A DNA stretch of 64,000 bases from an uncultured Muribaculum sp. (GCF_910583865.1 NZ_CAJTYX010000016.1:1-64000); one strand, 5' to 3'; shown: positions 35,226 through 43,914, counted from the first letter of the stretch. Notes: a model not told the origin generated them from the sequence alone. Translations and numbers: made by a program.

Positions 35226-36518
35226 TCACACTTTTGCAAGAGCTTGTTCGATATCGGCGATAAGATCGTCGACATGTTCGGTACCTATCGAGAGGCGCAC
35301 GGTGCCGGGATATATCGACTGTTCGGCCATCTGCTCCTCGGTGAGTTGGGAGTGGGTGGTGGTGGCAGGATGTATCACCAGACTCTTCACGTCGGCGACA
35401 TTGGCAAGAAGCGAGAAAATTTCAAGGGAGTCTATAAACCTGTGCGCCTCGGCCACATCTCCGTCGATCTCGAAGGTGAATATCGAGCCTGCGCCATGCG
35501 GGAACAGCTTTCCATACAACTCATGGTCCGGATGCGACGGAAGCGACGGATGGTTCACCTTCTTTACCTTTGGATGCGCGTCGAGATACTTCACAATCTT
35601 CAAAGCGTTCTCCACATGGCGCTCTACGCGCAATGAAAGGGTCTCGAGCCCCTGAAGAAGCAGAAACGCGTTGAACGGGCTTATGGCCGCACCGGTGTCG
35701 CGCAGAATCACCGCCCTTACGCGTGCCACGAACGCATTCTGTCCGGCTACCTCGGTGAACACGGCGCCATGATAACTCGGGTCAGGCTGCGAGAGCTGGG
35801 GAAATTTCCCCGAAGCGGCCCAATCGAAGCGGCCTGAATCAACGATCACTCCACCGAGCGAGGAGCCGTGGCCACCGATAAATTTGGTGGCGCTGTGTAT
35901 CACTATATCCGCTCCGTGCTCGATGGGACGGATAAGATACGGCGTGCCGAAAGTGTTGTCGATGACCAGCGGTATGCCGTGGTTATGAGCCACATCGGCG
36001 ATGGCACGAATATCTATGCAGTTGCAGTTCGGATTGCCGAGGGTCTCGATATATAGTGCTTTGGTCTCGGGTCGTATAGCCTTTTCGAAATTGGCGGAAT
36101 CGGACGGGTCAACAAATGTGGTAGTTATTCCATAGGTCGGAAACGTGTTATCCAGCAGATTGTACGAGCCGCCGTAGATGGTGTTGGCCGACACGATATG
36201 ATCGCCCTTGCCGGCAAGTCCGAGTATAGTGTAAGTCACGGCAGCCGCTCCGCTCGCCACAGCCAGTGCGGCCGAGCCGCCTTCAAGGGCTGCCATACGC
36301 TCCTCAAGCACACCTTGGGTGGAGTTGGTCAGTCTACCGTAGATATTTCCGGAATCTTTCAGGCTGAAACGGTCGGCGGCGTGCTGAGAGTTGCGGAATA
36401 CATAGCTCGTGGTCTGGTATATAGGTACTGCACGCGCATCAGTAGCCGGATCAGGTTCTTCCTGGCCCACATGCAACTGTAGAGTCTCGAAATGCAGTTT
36501 TTTATTATCAATTGCCAT
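35226..36518 (-). CDS. metY: O-acetylhomoserine sulfhydrylase (MetY) family PLP enzyme
   Basis: The 430-residue enzyme makes homocysteine from O-acetylhomoserine and sulfide. It has the Cys/Met metabolism PLP pattern: YQTTSYVF near residue 37, NIYGRLTNSTQGVLEERMAALEGG near 63-86, VIDNTFGTPYLIRP near 185 and the PLP-lysine SATKFIGGHGSSLGG with Lys near 210. The ATG at 36518 fits the family; ten extra codons upstream would run back into the -7 box region. The neighbouring Lrp-type gene is divergent, with both -7 boxes in the 134-bp gap, so it may control metY. Confidence 0.93.
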   Translation of the reverse strand: MAIDNKKLHFETLQLHVGQEEPDPATDARAVPIYQTTSYVFRNSQHAADRFSLKDSGNIYGRLTNSTQGVLEERMAALEGGSAALAVASGAAAVTYTILGLAGKGDHIVSANTIYGGSYNLLDNTFPTYGITTTFVDPSDSANFEKAIRPETKALYIETLGNPNCNCIDIRAIADVAHNHGIPLVIDNTFGTPYLIRPIEHGADIVIHSATKFIGGHGSSLGGVIVDSGRFDWAASGKFPQLSQPDPSYHGAVFTEVAGQNAFVARVRAVILRDTGAAISPFNAFLLLQGLETLSLRVERHVENALKIVKYLDAHPKVKKVNHPSLPSHPDHELYGKLFPHGAGSIFTFEIDGDVAEAHRFIDSLEIFSLLANVADVKSLVIHPATTTHSQLTEEQMAEQSIYPGTVRLSIGTEHVDDLIADIEQALAKV

Positions 36519-36536
36519 AATCGTATTTGTTTTCTG

Positions 36537-36544
36537 CAAATTTA
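36537..36544 (-). promoter_or_regulatory. -7 box for metY
   Basis: The minus strand reads TAAATTTG, 18 bp before the metY ATG at 36518. The leader would be about 12 nt. Confidence 0.6.
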
Positions 36545-36596
36545 GCAATACAAGAAATAATCAGAAGAATACTATGCGTATTTTAGAACATTTGAC

Positions 36597-36604
36597 TATT
36601 TTTG
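36597..36604 (+). promoter_or_regulatory. -7 box for the second Lrp-type gene
   Basis: TATTTTTG matches TAnnTTTG, 48 bp before the ATG at 36653. Confidence 0.55.
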
Positions 36605-36652
36605 CAAAACACGCCGGAACAAACGTTACTATCACACAGAAACTGACCTGCC

Positions 36653-37141
36653 ATGGCAGAACAAATGACACCATATCGCCCGGAACAGCTCGACGATATC
36701 GATATCGACATCCTACGCGCCTTGCAGAACGACGCACGCCTTTCCACACGGCAGCTTGCCGCAAAGGTGCACCGCTCCCCCACACCCGTGTTTGAGCGTG
36801 TCAAGCGTATGGAAGCGGAAGGCTACATAAGGCGATATCTTGCCGTGCTTGATGCCGACAAGCTCGGGCGAGGATTCGTGGTGTTCTGCCAGGTGAAGCT
36901 CAGGCAGATAAACCGCGACATAGCTTCCGACTTCGTGAGGCTCGTGCAGTCACTCCCGGAGGTCACGGAATGCTACAATGTCAGCGGTGCCTTTGACTAT
37001 CTGCTGAAGATACACGCTCCCTCAATGACCGAATACCGCGACTTCGTGCTCAACAAACTCGGCGCCTTCGACCTTGTAGGATCCATCGAATCGACATTTG
37101 TAATGTCGGAAATAAAACACGATTATGGCATTCCGCTTTGA
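36653..37141 (+). CDS. Lrp/AsnC family transcriptional regulator
   Basis: The 162-residue protein has an N-terminal winged helix-turn-helix (DDIDIDILRALQNDARLSTRQLAAKVHRSPTPVFERV, shown here only to locate residues 11-50) and a C-terminal RAM domain with VTECYNVSGAFDYLLKI near 105. It shares the layout of the Lrp-type protein at 11870 but little sequence outside the fold. It is divergent from metY, so control of sulfur amino acid genes is a fair guess. Its stop lies 116 bp before recA, which has its own promoter. Confidence 0.9.
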   Translation: MAEQMTPYRPEQLDDIDIDILRALQNDARLSTRQLAAKVHRSPTPVFERVKRMEAEGYIRRYLAVLDADKLGRGFVVFCQVKLRQINRDIASDFVRLVQSLPEVTECYNVSGAFDYLLKIHAPSMTEYRDFVLNKLGAFDLVGSIESTFVMSEIKHDYGIPL

Positions 37142-37215
37142 TGGCATACGCCCCCGGCAAATGGTATTATGGTTATTTAACTTTAGTGTGTCGCGACTCT
37201 GCACACATCATTCCT

Positions 37216-37223
37216 TATCTTTG
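37216..37223 (+). promoter_or_regulatory. -7 box for recA
   Basis: TATCTTTG matches TAnnTTTG, 34 bp before the recA ATG at 37258. It excludes the longer in-frame start at 37138. No LexA-like palindrome was noticed. Confidence 0.65.
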
Positions 37224-37257
37224 CATTATCAATCGAAAACAATCAACATTACATAAA

Positions 37258-38493
37258 ATGGCACCAACCGACAAAACCAAGAAAACAGCCGCCAAGAAAA
37301 AAGGCGACACCTCCGCCGACCCGAAACAGGCAAAACTGAGCGCCTTGACAGCCGCCATGGAGCGCATAGAGAAAGCTTACGGGCGTGGAGCGATTATGAA
37401 ACTCGGCGATGACAACATCACCGATGTCGATGTAATCCCGACCGGCTCGATAAGCCTCAATTTCGCCCTCGGAGTGGGAGGATTCCCGCGCGGACGAATC
37501 ACCGAAATCTACGGACCCGAATCGTCAGGAAAGACCACACTCGCCCTCCACGCCATCGCCGAAGCCCAGAAGAAAGGCGGCATAGCCGCACTGATTGACG
37601 CGGAGCATGCGTTCGACCGCTTCTACGCGGCCAAGCTTGGAGTGGATGTCGACAACCTGCTCATCTCACAGCCCGACACCGGCGAGCAGGCCCTTGAAAT
37701 AGTAGAGCAACTCATCCGCTCGTCGGCAATCGACATAATCGTGGTCGATTCCGTAGCAGCATTGACACCCAAAGCCGAAATTGAAGGTGACATGGGCGAC
37801 CGCAACGTAGGACTCCAGGCAAGACTGATGTCGCAGGCAATGCGCAAACTCACAGGAGCTATCGCACGCACTAACACATGCTGTATATTCATCAACCAGC
37901 TACGTGCGGCCATCGGAGGAATGGGGTTCGGCCCGGCAGAAACGACTACCGGCGGCAACGCATTGAAGTTCTATGCATCAGTGCGTATCGACATCCGTCC
38001 CTCATCGACACTCAAGGACAAGAAAGAACAGCCAATAGGCCGACATGCAAAGGTGAAGATAGCAAAAAACAAAGTGGCTCCTCCATTCAAGCGCGCCGAG
38101 TTCGACATAATGTTCGGCGAAGGCATATCACGCACGGGCGAGATAGTCGACCTTGGAGTGGAGTACGACATAATAAAGAAAAGCGGCTCATGGTTCAGCT
38201 ACAACGGCGACAAACTCGCCCAGGGACGTGACGCCGTCAAACAGCTGCTCTCGGACAACCCCGAACTTTTCGAAGAGCTTGAGGCAAAGATCACCGAGGC
38301 CATAAAGGGCGATCCGGAAGGCGGTGCTCCCAAGAAAGCTAAGCTCTCGCTGAAGAAAGACGCCGATGAAAAGGATACCGACAACGATGACTTCGACCGC
38401 GACGACAACGAAGAAGAAGGACGCCAGGCCGACCTTGACCTCGACGATTTCCCCGACGAGGATTTCTCTATCGACGATGACGCACGCGACTGA
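37258..38493 (+). CDS. recA: Recombinase RecA
   Basis: The 411-residue protein is RecA, which forms filaments on single-stranded DNA and drives strand exchange. It has Walker A GPESSGKTT near residue 85, the DAEHAFD segment, Walker B-like IIVVDSVAAL near 160, and loop 2 region GGNALKFYASVRIDIR. The C-terminal tail of about 70 residues is strongly acidic (many Asp and Glu) and longer than in E. coli RecA. The N-terminal 20 residues are Lys-rich. It is followed by a 15-bp-stem terminator. Confidence 0.97.
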   Translation: MAPTDKTKKTAAKKKGDTSADPKQAKLSALTAAMERIEKAYGRGAIMKLGDDNITDVDVIPTGSISLNFALGVGGFPRGRITEIYGPESSGKTTLALHAIAEAQKKGGIAALIDAEHAFDRFYAAKLGVDVDNLLISQPDTGEQALEIVEQLIRSSAIDIIVVDSVAALTPKAEIEGDMGDRNVGLQARLMSQAMRKLTGAIARTNTCCIFINQLRAAIGGMGFGPAETTTGGNALKFYASVRIDIRPSSTLKDKKEQPIGRHAKVKIAKNKVAPPFKRAEFDIMFGEGISRTGEIVDLGVEYDIIKKSGSWFSYNGDKLAQGRDAVKQLLSDNPELFEELEAKITEAIKGDPEGGAPKKAKLSLKKDADEKDTDNDDFDRDDNEEEGRQADLDLDDFPDEDFSIDDDARD

Positions 38494-38529
38494 TACGCCA
38501 TAACTACTCGATCCGGCTGCGACAAAATC

Positions 38530-38584
38530 GTCCGACGAGCCAGACCAAGCCAGACCGGTCCTACTTGTCTGACCGGCCCTGACT
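38530..38584 (+). repeat. Degenerate ~10-bp repeats with GACCGG/TCTGAC core
   Basis: The stretch between recA and its terminator is made of imperfect 9-10-bp units such as GCCAGACCAA, GCCAGACCGG, TCTGACCGG. A similar array lies at 55115-55180, again beside a long-stem terminator. Confidence 0.5.
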
Positions 38585-38614
38585 CACAGAAACAGCTTAT
38601 CCCTACATGAAACT

Positions 38615-38648
38615 ACGACGGTATGCCGAAAAATCGGCATACCGTCGT
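38615..38648. terminator. Bidirectional terminator between recA and a lipoprotein gene
   Basis: A perfect 15-bp stem (ACGACGGTATGCCGA and its complement) with an AAAA loop, followed by TTTATT on the plus strand. It serves recA and the convergent lipoprotein gene. Confidence 0.8.
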
Positions 38649-38649
38649 T

Positions 38650-39009
38650 TTATTGCTTCCAATATACGGTAGTATAGCCCGTACCGGTATTGTAGAGCTG
38701 TAGACATCCGTTGGGAGCGAACGACCAGTTGAAGTTCCACACCGTTCCATCGTAGAAGTACACGCCGAGCCATCCGCTGCCGGCGCTCCACGTGAAATCG
38801 TAGTCGTAACCGTCGGCACGCTCGAACTCTCCACTTCCGTCGCCGTAAAAATCAAAATATGTGTCGGTCTCCGGACTATACCATTCCCCGCACAACGGGG
38901 AACTGGAGGAATCATAGTAATCGTCATCGTCACTATCGCACGATGACACGCAAAGAGCCACAACCGCAAGAAGCATCCCAATAAACCAAGGCCTGCGCGC
39001 TTTAAACAT
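38650..39009 (-). CDS. Small acidic lipoprotein, function unknown
   Basis: From the ATG at 39009 the protein has 119 residues (an in-frame start at 39018 adds three). It has a lipoprotein signal with lipobox CVSSC near residue 24, followed by DSDDDDYYDSSSS, a typical Bacteroidetes surface-lipoprotein style linker. The rest is rich in Tyr, Trp, Gly and Phe (GEWYSPETDTYFDFYGDGSGEF), which suggests a small beta domain like lipocalin-type or DUF lipoproteins. The family was not recognised. The stop lies at the foot of the shared terminator. Confidence 0.7.
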   Translation of the reverse strand: MFKARRPWFIGMLLAVVALCVSSCDSDDDDYYDSSSSPLCGEWYSPETDTYFDFYGDGSGEFERADGYDYDFTWSAGSGWLGVYFYDGTVWNFNWSFAPNGCLQLYNTGTGYTTVYWKQ

Positions 39010-39131
39010 CTCTATCATAGGTATATCAGTATTTAGTTGTCAGGTAAAAGGCCGGTCGCGCCACCATGATACGCTATAGGCTTGCCCTACAAATCAACCG
39101 GTGCGACCGTATAGATTTAACAAATTTCCAT

Positions 39132-39139
39132 TAACTTTG
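39132..39139 (+). promoter_or_regulatory. -7 box for the GH3-like gene
   Basis: TAACTTTG matches TAnnTTTG, 27 bp before the ATG at 39167. Confidence 0.6.
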
Positions 39140-39166
39140 TTGTAAAGTTAACAAAACGACCCGCCG

Positions 39167-40696
39167 ATGCACATTACACGACTTCTCCGACCGATATTCC
39201 TCCGTCGAGTGGATGCGTGGCGCCGCAACTCTGTGGTGCCCAGGGATGTGCAGACAGGCGAACTGCGTCAGCTCATCGGAAGCGCAAGGTCGACCTACAT
39301 CGGCGAGACCTATGACTTCGGCAGCATACGCTCATATGACGACTTCGCGGCACGCGTGCCGGTGAGCGACTACACGTCGTTGCGCCCGCTTGTCGAGCGC
39401 ATGATTGCCGGCGAACGCGACATACTCTGGCCAGGTGTCGTGCGAAACTTCGCCCAATCGTCAGGCACATCCGACGGCAAAAGCAAATATATCCCCGTCA
39501 CACCCGAAGGATTGCGCCACAACCATTACCAGGGAGGATTTGATGTTGTGGCCCATTACCTCGCATCCAACCCCGACAGCCGTATATTTTCCGGGAAGGC
39601 GTTCATACTCGGGGGCAGCTTCGCCAACGAATTGCAGCTGCCACCCGGCGTTAAGGTCGGCGACCTCTCGGCAAACCTTATCGACAACATAAACCCGCTC
39701 GCCAACATGGTGCGCATACCATCAAAGCGCATCGCATTGATGGCCGACTGGAGTCAAAAACTGCCGCGACTGGTTGAAACCGCCATGAAATGCGACGTCA
39801 CCAACATCTCCGGCGTACCGTCGTGGTTCCTGACCGTGATAAAGGAGATCGTCAGACGGAGCGGTGCCGAATCCATACATCAGGTGTGGCCCAATCTTGA
39901 AGTATTTTTCCATGGCGGCATATCTTTCAATCCATACAGAGAACAATATGACCGCCTTACAGACCGCGAGAAAATGCACTATCTGGAAAGCTACAACGCT
40001 TCGGAAGGCTTCTTCGCCCTACAGACCGACCCGCTGCGCCATGTCATGTCGATGCTCCTCGACATAGGTGTGTTCTTCGAGTTCATCCCGCTCGACCAGA
40101 CCGGCGAGCCGTTTCCAGAGGCTGCCACAGCATGGACCGTCGAGGAAGGAGAGACGTATGCACTCGCCATCACCTCCTGCAACGGCCTATGGAGATATGC
40201 CATCGGCGACACCGTACGCATCGAACGCCGCTATCCTCTCGAAATCACCATAGCCGGACGTACCAAGAGCTTCATAAACGCATTCGGCGAGGAGCTGATG
40301 GTATACAACGCCGAGGCCGCCATCGCCGCGACATGCTCGCGGCTGGGATGCGCGGTAGCAAACTATACTGCCGCACCGGTCTATGCCGACGACCACTCGC
40401 ACGGAAGGCACCAATGGCTTGTGGAATTCACCACCCCTCCACAGTCGATGGAAGAATTCGCAGAGGTGCTCGACAAGGCGCTCCAGACCGAGAACTCCGA
40501 CTACCAGGCCAAACGCGCCGGTGGGATATTCCTTGACCGGGCGGAGGTAATCACGGCGACACCGGGAGTATTCGACCGCTGGCTGGGACTTACCGGCAAA
40601 CTCGGAGGGCAGCGCAAAGTGCCCCGCCTATGCAACGACCGGAAAATCATGGACAGGCTTCTCGCCCTAAACGACAATCAACAATCTGAAATATAA
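39167..40696 (+). CDS. GH3 family acyl-adenylate/amide synthetase-like protein
   Basis: The 509-residue protein matches the GH3 family, best known for plant enzymes that join auxin or jasmonate to amino acids through an acyl-adenylate. The ATP-binding P-loop-like motif is RNFAQSSGTSDGKSKYIP near residue 92-109, with YNASEGFFALQ near 275 and LWRYAIGDTVR near 345, both family blocks. Bacteroidetes commonly carry such a gene but its substrate is unknown. The HAD phosphatase gene follows after 27 bp in the same direction. Not a plant hormone enzyme by default; amide or ester synthesis on an unknown acid is all that can be said. Confidence 0.88.
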   Translation: MHITRLLRPIFLRRVDAWRRNSVVPRDVQTGELRQLIGSARSTYIGETYDFGSIRSYDDFAARVPVSDYTSLRPLVERMIAGERDILWPGVVRNFAQSSGTSDGKSKYIPVTPEGLRHNHYQGGFDVVAHYLASNPDSRIFSGKAFILGGSFANELQLPPGVKVGDLSANLIDNINPLANMVRIPSKRIALMADWSQKLPRLVETAMKCDVTNISGVPSWFLTVIKEIVRRSGAESIHQVWPNLEVFFHGGISFNPYREQYDRLTDREKMHYLESYNASEGFFALQTDPLRHVMSMLLDIGVFFEFIPLDQTGEPFPEAATAWTVEEGETYALAITSCNGLWRYAIGDTVRIERRYPLEITIAGRTKSFINAFGEELMVYNAEAAIAATCSRLGCAVANYTAAPVYADDHSHGRHQWLVEFTTPPQSMEEFAEVLDKALQTENSDYQAKRAGGIFLDRAEVITATPGVFDRWLGLTGKLGGQRKVPRLCNDRKIMDRLLALNDNQQSEI

Positions 40697-40723
40697 CCAT
40701 ATTACGACAGACAACATACAGAT

Positions 40724-41347
40724 ATGATACGCAACCTGCTTTTCGATCTCGGCGGAGTGATTATGAATATCGACCGTAACCGCTGCGTGGAAGCCTTCAA
40801 GGAACTCGGGATGGACGACATCGAGGATTTCCTCGGCGACTATGGACAGAAAGGGGCTTTCGGAGCATTGGAGCAAGGACTCGTCACCCCTGCCGAGTGG
40901 CGCTCCGAAGTACGACGCCACATACTCACCGAAGTGACCGATGCACAGATCGACGCGGCATTCAACCGCTTCCTTCTCGACATCCCGGTCAGACGGCTTG
41001 AGGCCTTGCGGCAACTGCGCAAGCACTACAGGCTATACCTCCTGAGCAACACCAACGAAGTGATGTGGAACTCTAAGATAAAAGAGGAGTTTACCAATGA
41101 AGGGCTGACCATCGACGATTACTTCGACGGCGTCGTGACCTCGTTCGAGTCCAAAGTGATGAAACCCGACCATGCCATATTCCGCAAAGTAGCCGACGAC
41201 TTCGGCATCAAGCCCGAAGAAACCATATTCTTCGACGATTCCCTCGCCAACTGCAAGAGCGCCTCACAGCTCGGCTTCAACTATATCCACGTGACCCCTG
41301 GTTCTGAATTCCATACCCTCCTCGACAAAAGCACCAAGAAAGACTAA
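40724..41347 (+). CDS. HAD family phosphatase (YihX-like)
   Basis: The 207-residue protein has HAD motif I as LLFDLGGVIMNID near residue 5-17, motif II LYLLSNTNEVM near 105, the motif III Lys in ESKVMKPDHAIF and motif IV ETIFFDDSLANCKSA near 165. The helical cap between motifs I and II makes it a C1-type HAD, like glucose-1-phosphate phosphatase YihX or epoxide hydrolase N-domains. The substrate is not predictable. It is 27 bp after the GH3-like gene, and downstream lies the foldback element. Confidence 0.87.
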   Translation: MIRNLLFDLGGVIMNIDRNRCVEAFKELGMDDIEDFLGDYGQKGAFGALEQGLVTPAEWRSEVRRHILTEVTDAQIDAAFNRFLLDIPVRRLEALRQLRKHYRLYLLSNTNEVMWNSKIKEEFTNEGLTIDDYFDGVVTSFESKVMKPDHAIFRKVADDFGIKPEETIFFDDSLANCKSASQLGFNYIHVTPGSEFHTLLDKSTKKD

Positions 41348-41365
41348 GAGGGTGTTTCATAACAT

Positions 41366-41559
41366 GAACTGATTTAAACTTATTACAAATTAACATTCAG
41401 AGGCTGTTTGCGAGGCGATTTTGAGCTTTTCAAGGGAGCGATGGGGTTCCATCGTGACCGAGAAAAAAGAAGAAATCGGCCGGAAACAGGCCTGAAGGTT
41501 AACGGCAAGGTTTACATCAGTTCCGGGTTTAATATTTTGTAATAAGTTTAAATCAGTTC
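41366..41559. repeat. 194-bp foldback element with perfect 24-nt inverted ends
   Basis: The ends 41366-41389 and 41536-41559 are perfect 24-nt inverted repeats beginning GAACTGATTTAAAC. Nested inside are three more pairs: AGGCTGTTT (41401) with AAACAGGCCT (41484), CGATTT (41416) with AAATCG (41473), and CGATGG with CCATCG around a GGTT loop (41439-41454). The element fills most of the gap between the HAD gene and upp and ends 15 nt before the upp ATG. No ORF or transposase is inside. It could be a non-autonomous mobile element (MITE-like) or a structured RNA leader. Confidence 0.7.
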
Positions 41560-41574
41560 CATATCAGAATATCA

Positions 41575-42228
41575 ATGAAAATCGTAAACTTCGCCGACTA
41601 TCCATCGGTGATAAGCCAATACATGATGGAGCTGCGCAATGTGGCCGTGCAGGGCGACATGCTGCGCTTCCGCCGCAACCTCCAGCGCATGGGCGAAATC
41701 ATGGCATTCGAGATCAGCCGCACGTTCCGCTACCGGAAGGAAACCATCGATACCCCGCTCGCCCAATGCAAATGCGACGTCATCGACACACAGGTAGTGC
41801 TCGGAACGATATTCCGCGCAGGCATTCCATTCCACCAGGGATTCCTCGACGTGCTCGACACGGCGGAAAACGCATTCGTTTCGGCCTACCGCAAATACCG
41901 CGAGAAGGAGGACTTCGACGTGTTCATCGAATACCTTGCCTCTCCGCGTCTCGACGGCAAGACCCTCATCCTTGTCGACCCGATGCTTGCTACCGGCAAA
42001 TCGATGGAACTCAGCTACCGGGCGCTGCTCACAAAAGGGACTCCGGCGCATGTCCATATCGCTTCCGTAATAGCATCACAGGCTGCTGTCGACTACGTTA
42101 AGGAGCACTTCCCTTCCGACTCCACCACACTATGGGTAGGAGCTGTCGATCCAGAGATAAACGCCCACAGCTACATCGTGCCCGGACTGGGCGACGCCGG
42201 CGACCTCGCCTACGGGTGCAAAGACTGA
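41575..42228 (+). CDS. upp: Uracil phosphoribosyltransferase
   Basis: The 217-residue enzyme salvages uracil to UMP with PRPP. The PRPP-binding motif is TLILVDPMLATGKSM near residue 123-137, and the uracil-binding C-terminus carries GLGDAGDLAYG. The PQVRTRxG-like N-terminal parts are modified as in other Bacteroidetes Upp proteins (RNVAVQGDMLRFRRNLQRMG). No own -7 box is visible in the short leader; the foldback element ends 15 nt before the start codon and would be in any longer transcript. Confidence 0.95.
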   Translation: MKIVNFADYPSVISQYMMELRNVAVQGDMLRFRRNLQRMGEIMAFEISRTFRYRKETIDTPLAQCKCDVIDTQVVLGTIFRAGIPFHQGFLDVLDTAENAFVSAYRKYREKEDFDVFIEYLASPRLDGKTLILVDPMLATGKSMELSYRALLTKGTPAHVHIASVIASQAAVDYVKEHFPSDSTTLWVGAVDPEINAHSYIVPGLGDAGDLAYGCKD

Positions 42229-42282
42229 ACAAACACAGGCATTACGAGGTTAGGATATTGAACAACAATATCCACCGTGCCC

Positions 42283-42873
42283 ATGAATGCTTCAGAACTA
42301 CGTAGCCGCCTGCTCCGCACTCGCGACGAGATAATAGAGAACAATCCGGACGCCATACGCCCCATCATCGAACAGCTCGGCATAAAGCCCGACAACATCG
42401 TGCTTGATGCGGCCACCGGCACGGGACAACTTCTGCCATATATCATAAGAGAGATTTCCGGCTCCGGATGGGTAGACGCATACGACTCCTCATGCGGACT
42501 TCTCGAACAGACCGCAGCCGCCCATGCATCAAGCGGGAAAGCACGCTTCATTCTCGGAGACGTAGAACACGATGCCATATTCGGAGCCTACGACGCCGTG
42601 GTCATATTCTGTATGCTCCCCACGTTTGATGATCCGGTGTCAACGGTAAAACACTTATACGACGACCACCTTATGCCCGGCGGGCACCTCGTGATCGGAT
42701 TCCCATGCTCCAAGGAAGTGATAAACTCTCTTCACGACGATGTGGGAGAGAAAAGACATGCCCGCTATCTCGACTCTGCCGAGGAACTGTCGTCACGCCT
42801 GAGCGAAGCCGGACTCAACGTGGCATACACCCGCGACGACGACAGCGCCTATATCATCACCCTCCGTAAATAA
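42283..42873 (+). CDS. Class I SAM-dependent methyltransferase
   Basis: The protein of 196 residues (198 if the GTG at 42277 is used) has the SAM-binding motif I IVLDAATGTGQLLPYI near residue 40, an acidic motif near DAYDSSCGL, and motif post-I/II in YDAVVIFCMLPTF. The fold is complete but no target-recognition region stands out, so the substrate (small molecule or macromolecule) is unknown. An 8-bp hairpin with an AACAA loop at 42253-42273 ends 9 nt before the start codon and could hide it. It converges with the acyltransferase gene. Confidence 0.85.
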   Translation: MNASELRSRLLRTRDEIIENNPDAIRPIIEQLGIKPDNIVLDAATGTGQLLPYIIREISGSGWVDAYDSSCGLLEQTAAAHASSGKARFILGDVEHDAIFGAYDAVVIFCMLPTFDDPVSTVKHLYDDHLMPGGHLVIGFPCSKEVINSLHDDVGEKRHARYLDSAEELSSRLSEAGLNVAYTRDDDSAYIITLRK

Positions 42874-42888
42874 CCGTACCAAACAGGA

Positions 42889-43893
42889 TTATTTCAAACC
42901 GAATCCCCATCTCAGCCAAGCCGGCTTCAGCCTCGAAGCGGCACGGCTCATCACAACCCCGCATAAAAGCGCCAGCAGGCAGCTCACAACATAGAACGGC
43001 AATTGCATCCACGCGGCATGCACGTGTCGCCATACCATAAGTTCAACCATCATTTGAGGGAATATGCCGACAAGGAATATCTGAAAAGAATGGTCGCGGA
43101 ATGAAGAAAACAAGTGCGGAAAACGAGTAAGCCTGCTCCCCCAGCCAAACGTCATTAGGATGCCTAACGATGCGGTGACCAACGGAGGCATAGATCCAAC
43201 CATGAAACACACAAGATATAGGGCGGTTATCGCAATCGTAGCCCACAGATGCCTCGCAAAGAAATCTATCAGGTCATATTTGAAAAACAGTATCCCTCCG
43301 ACGAAATAGAATGCGTATTGTGTCACTCCCGCCAGATTCAGCCATCCTTTCACATTAAAATGCATGTCGAAAAGAAATGGAAGGAGTGTCATCCCGAGCA
43401 GAAGCCACTCGCTCCACGGCCTACGGAGCATGATTTTGTAGACGGGATACATGAACATAAGCCACATGAGCGTGCCGACGAACCACAATTCCTTCAAAGG
43501 ACCGTCGGCAGGATTGAAAAACGCCGAGAAGAAGCCTCCGACACTCAGGTCAAGACCGCTCTTTGTCATACCGGCCACCGGAATCTTCACAACAAAACCT
43601 ATCACAGTAAAAGCCACGAATGGAACGAGGAGACGCTTCAGTTTGTCCTTATACAAGTCAATAGTACCCCACCCTTTGCGCAGGCGCGTGAAATACAACA
43701 AGCCGCCGGACACAAACATGAACAGAGGCATATGGAACGAATAGCAGAATCTATTAATCCAGGTTGACATCGGATACATCTCCCCCTCCACTCCGGAATA
43801 TGTGAATGCGTTGACATGTCCTATCACCACAAGAAGTATGGCCCACCCCTGTATGATCGAGAGCCATAGTATTTTATCTGACGGCTTAACCAT
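42889..43893 (-). CDS. Acyltransferase family 3 membrane protein
   Basis: The 334-residue protein is a multi-pass membrane acyltransferase of the OafA/NodX/WecH group, which O-acetylates or succinylates cell-surface sugars. The family's helix 1 motif is AILLVVIGHVNAF with the catalytic-type His, followed by RFCYSFHMPLFMFVSGGLL. About ten membrane helices follow. The ATG at 43893 is used; an upstream in-frame TTG at 43917 overlaps the -7 box and cannot be used. The gene lies under two tandem copies of a 74-bp promoter unit. Its acceptor sugar is unknown. Confidence 0.87.
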   Translation of the reverse strand: MVKPSDKILWLSIIQGWAILLVVIGHVNAFTYSGVEGEMYPMSTWINRFCYSFHMPLFMFVSGGLLYFTRLRKGWGTIDLYKDKLKRLLVPFVAFTVIGFVVKIPVAGMTKSGLDLSVGGFFSAFFNPADGPLKELWFVGTLMWLMFMYPVYKIMLRRPWSEWLLLGMTLLPFLFDMHFNVKGWLNLAGVTQYAFYFVGGILFFKYDLIDFFARHLWATIAITALYLVCFMVGSMPPLVTASLGILMTFGWGSRLTRFPHLFSSFRDHSFQIFLVGIFPQMMVELMVWRHVHAAWMQLPFYVVSCLLALLCGVVMSRAASRLKPAWLRWGFGLK

Positions 43894-43914
43894 AAAATAT
43901 GCATATATGCCCGA

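Noticed and set aside
36519..36652. SAM riboswitch upstream of metY
   Set aside because: The metY leader from its -7 box is only about 12 nt, too short for any SAM-binding RNA.
41366..41559. Complete insertion sequence
   Set aside because: The interior is only 146 bp and encodes no transposase; no clear target-site duplication was seen.
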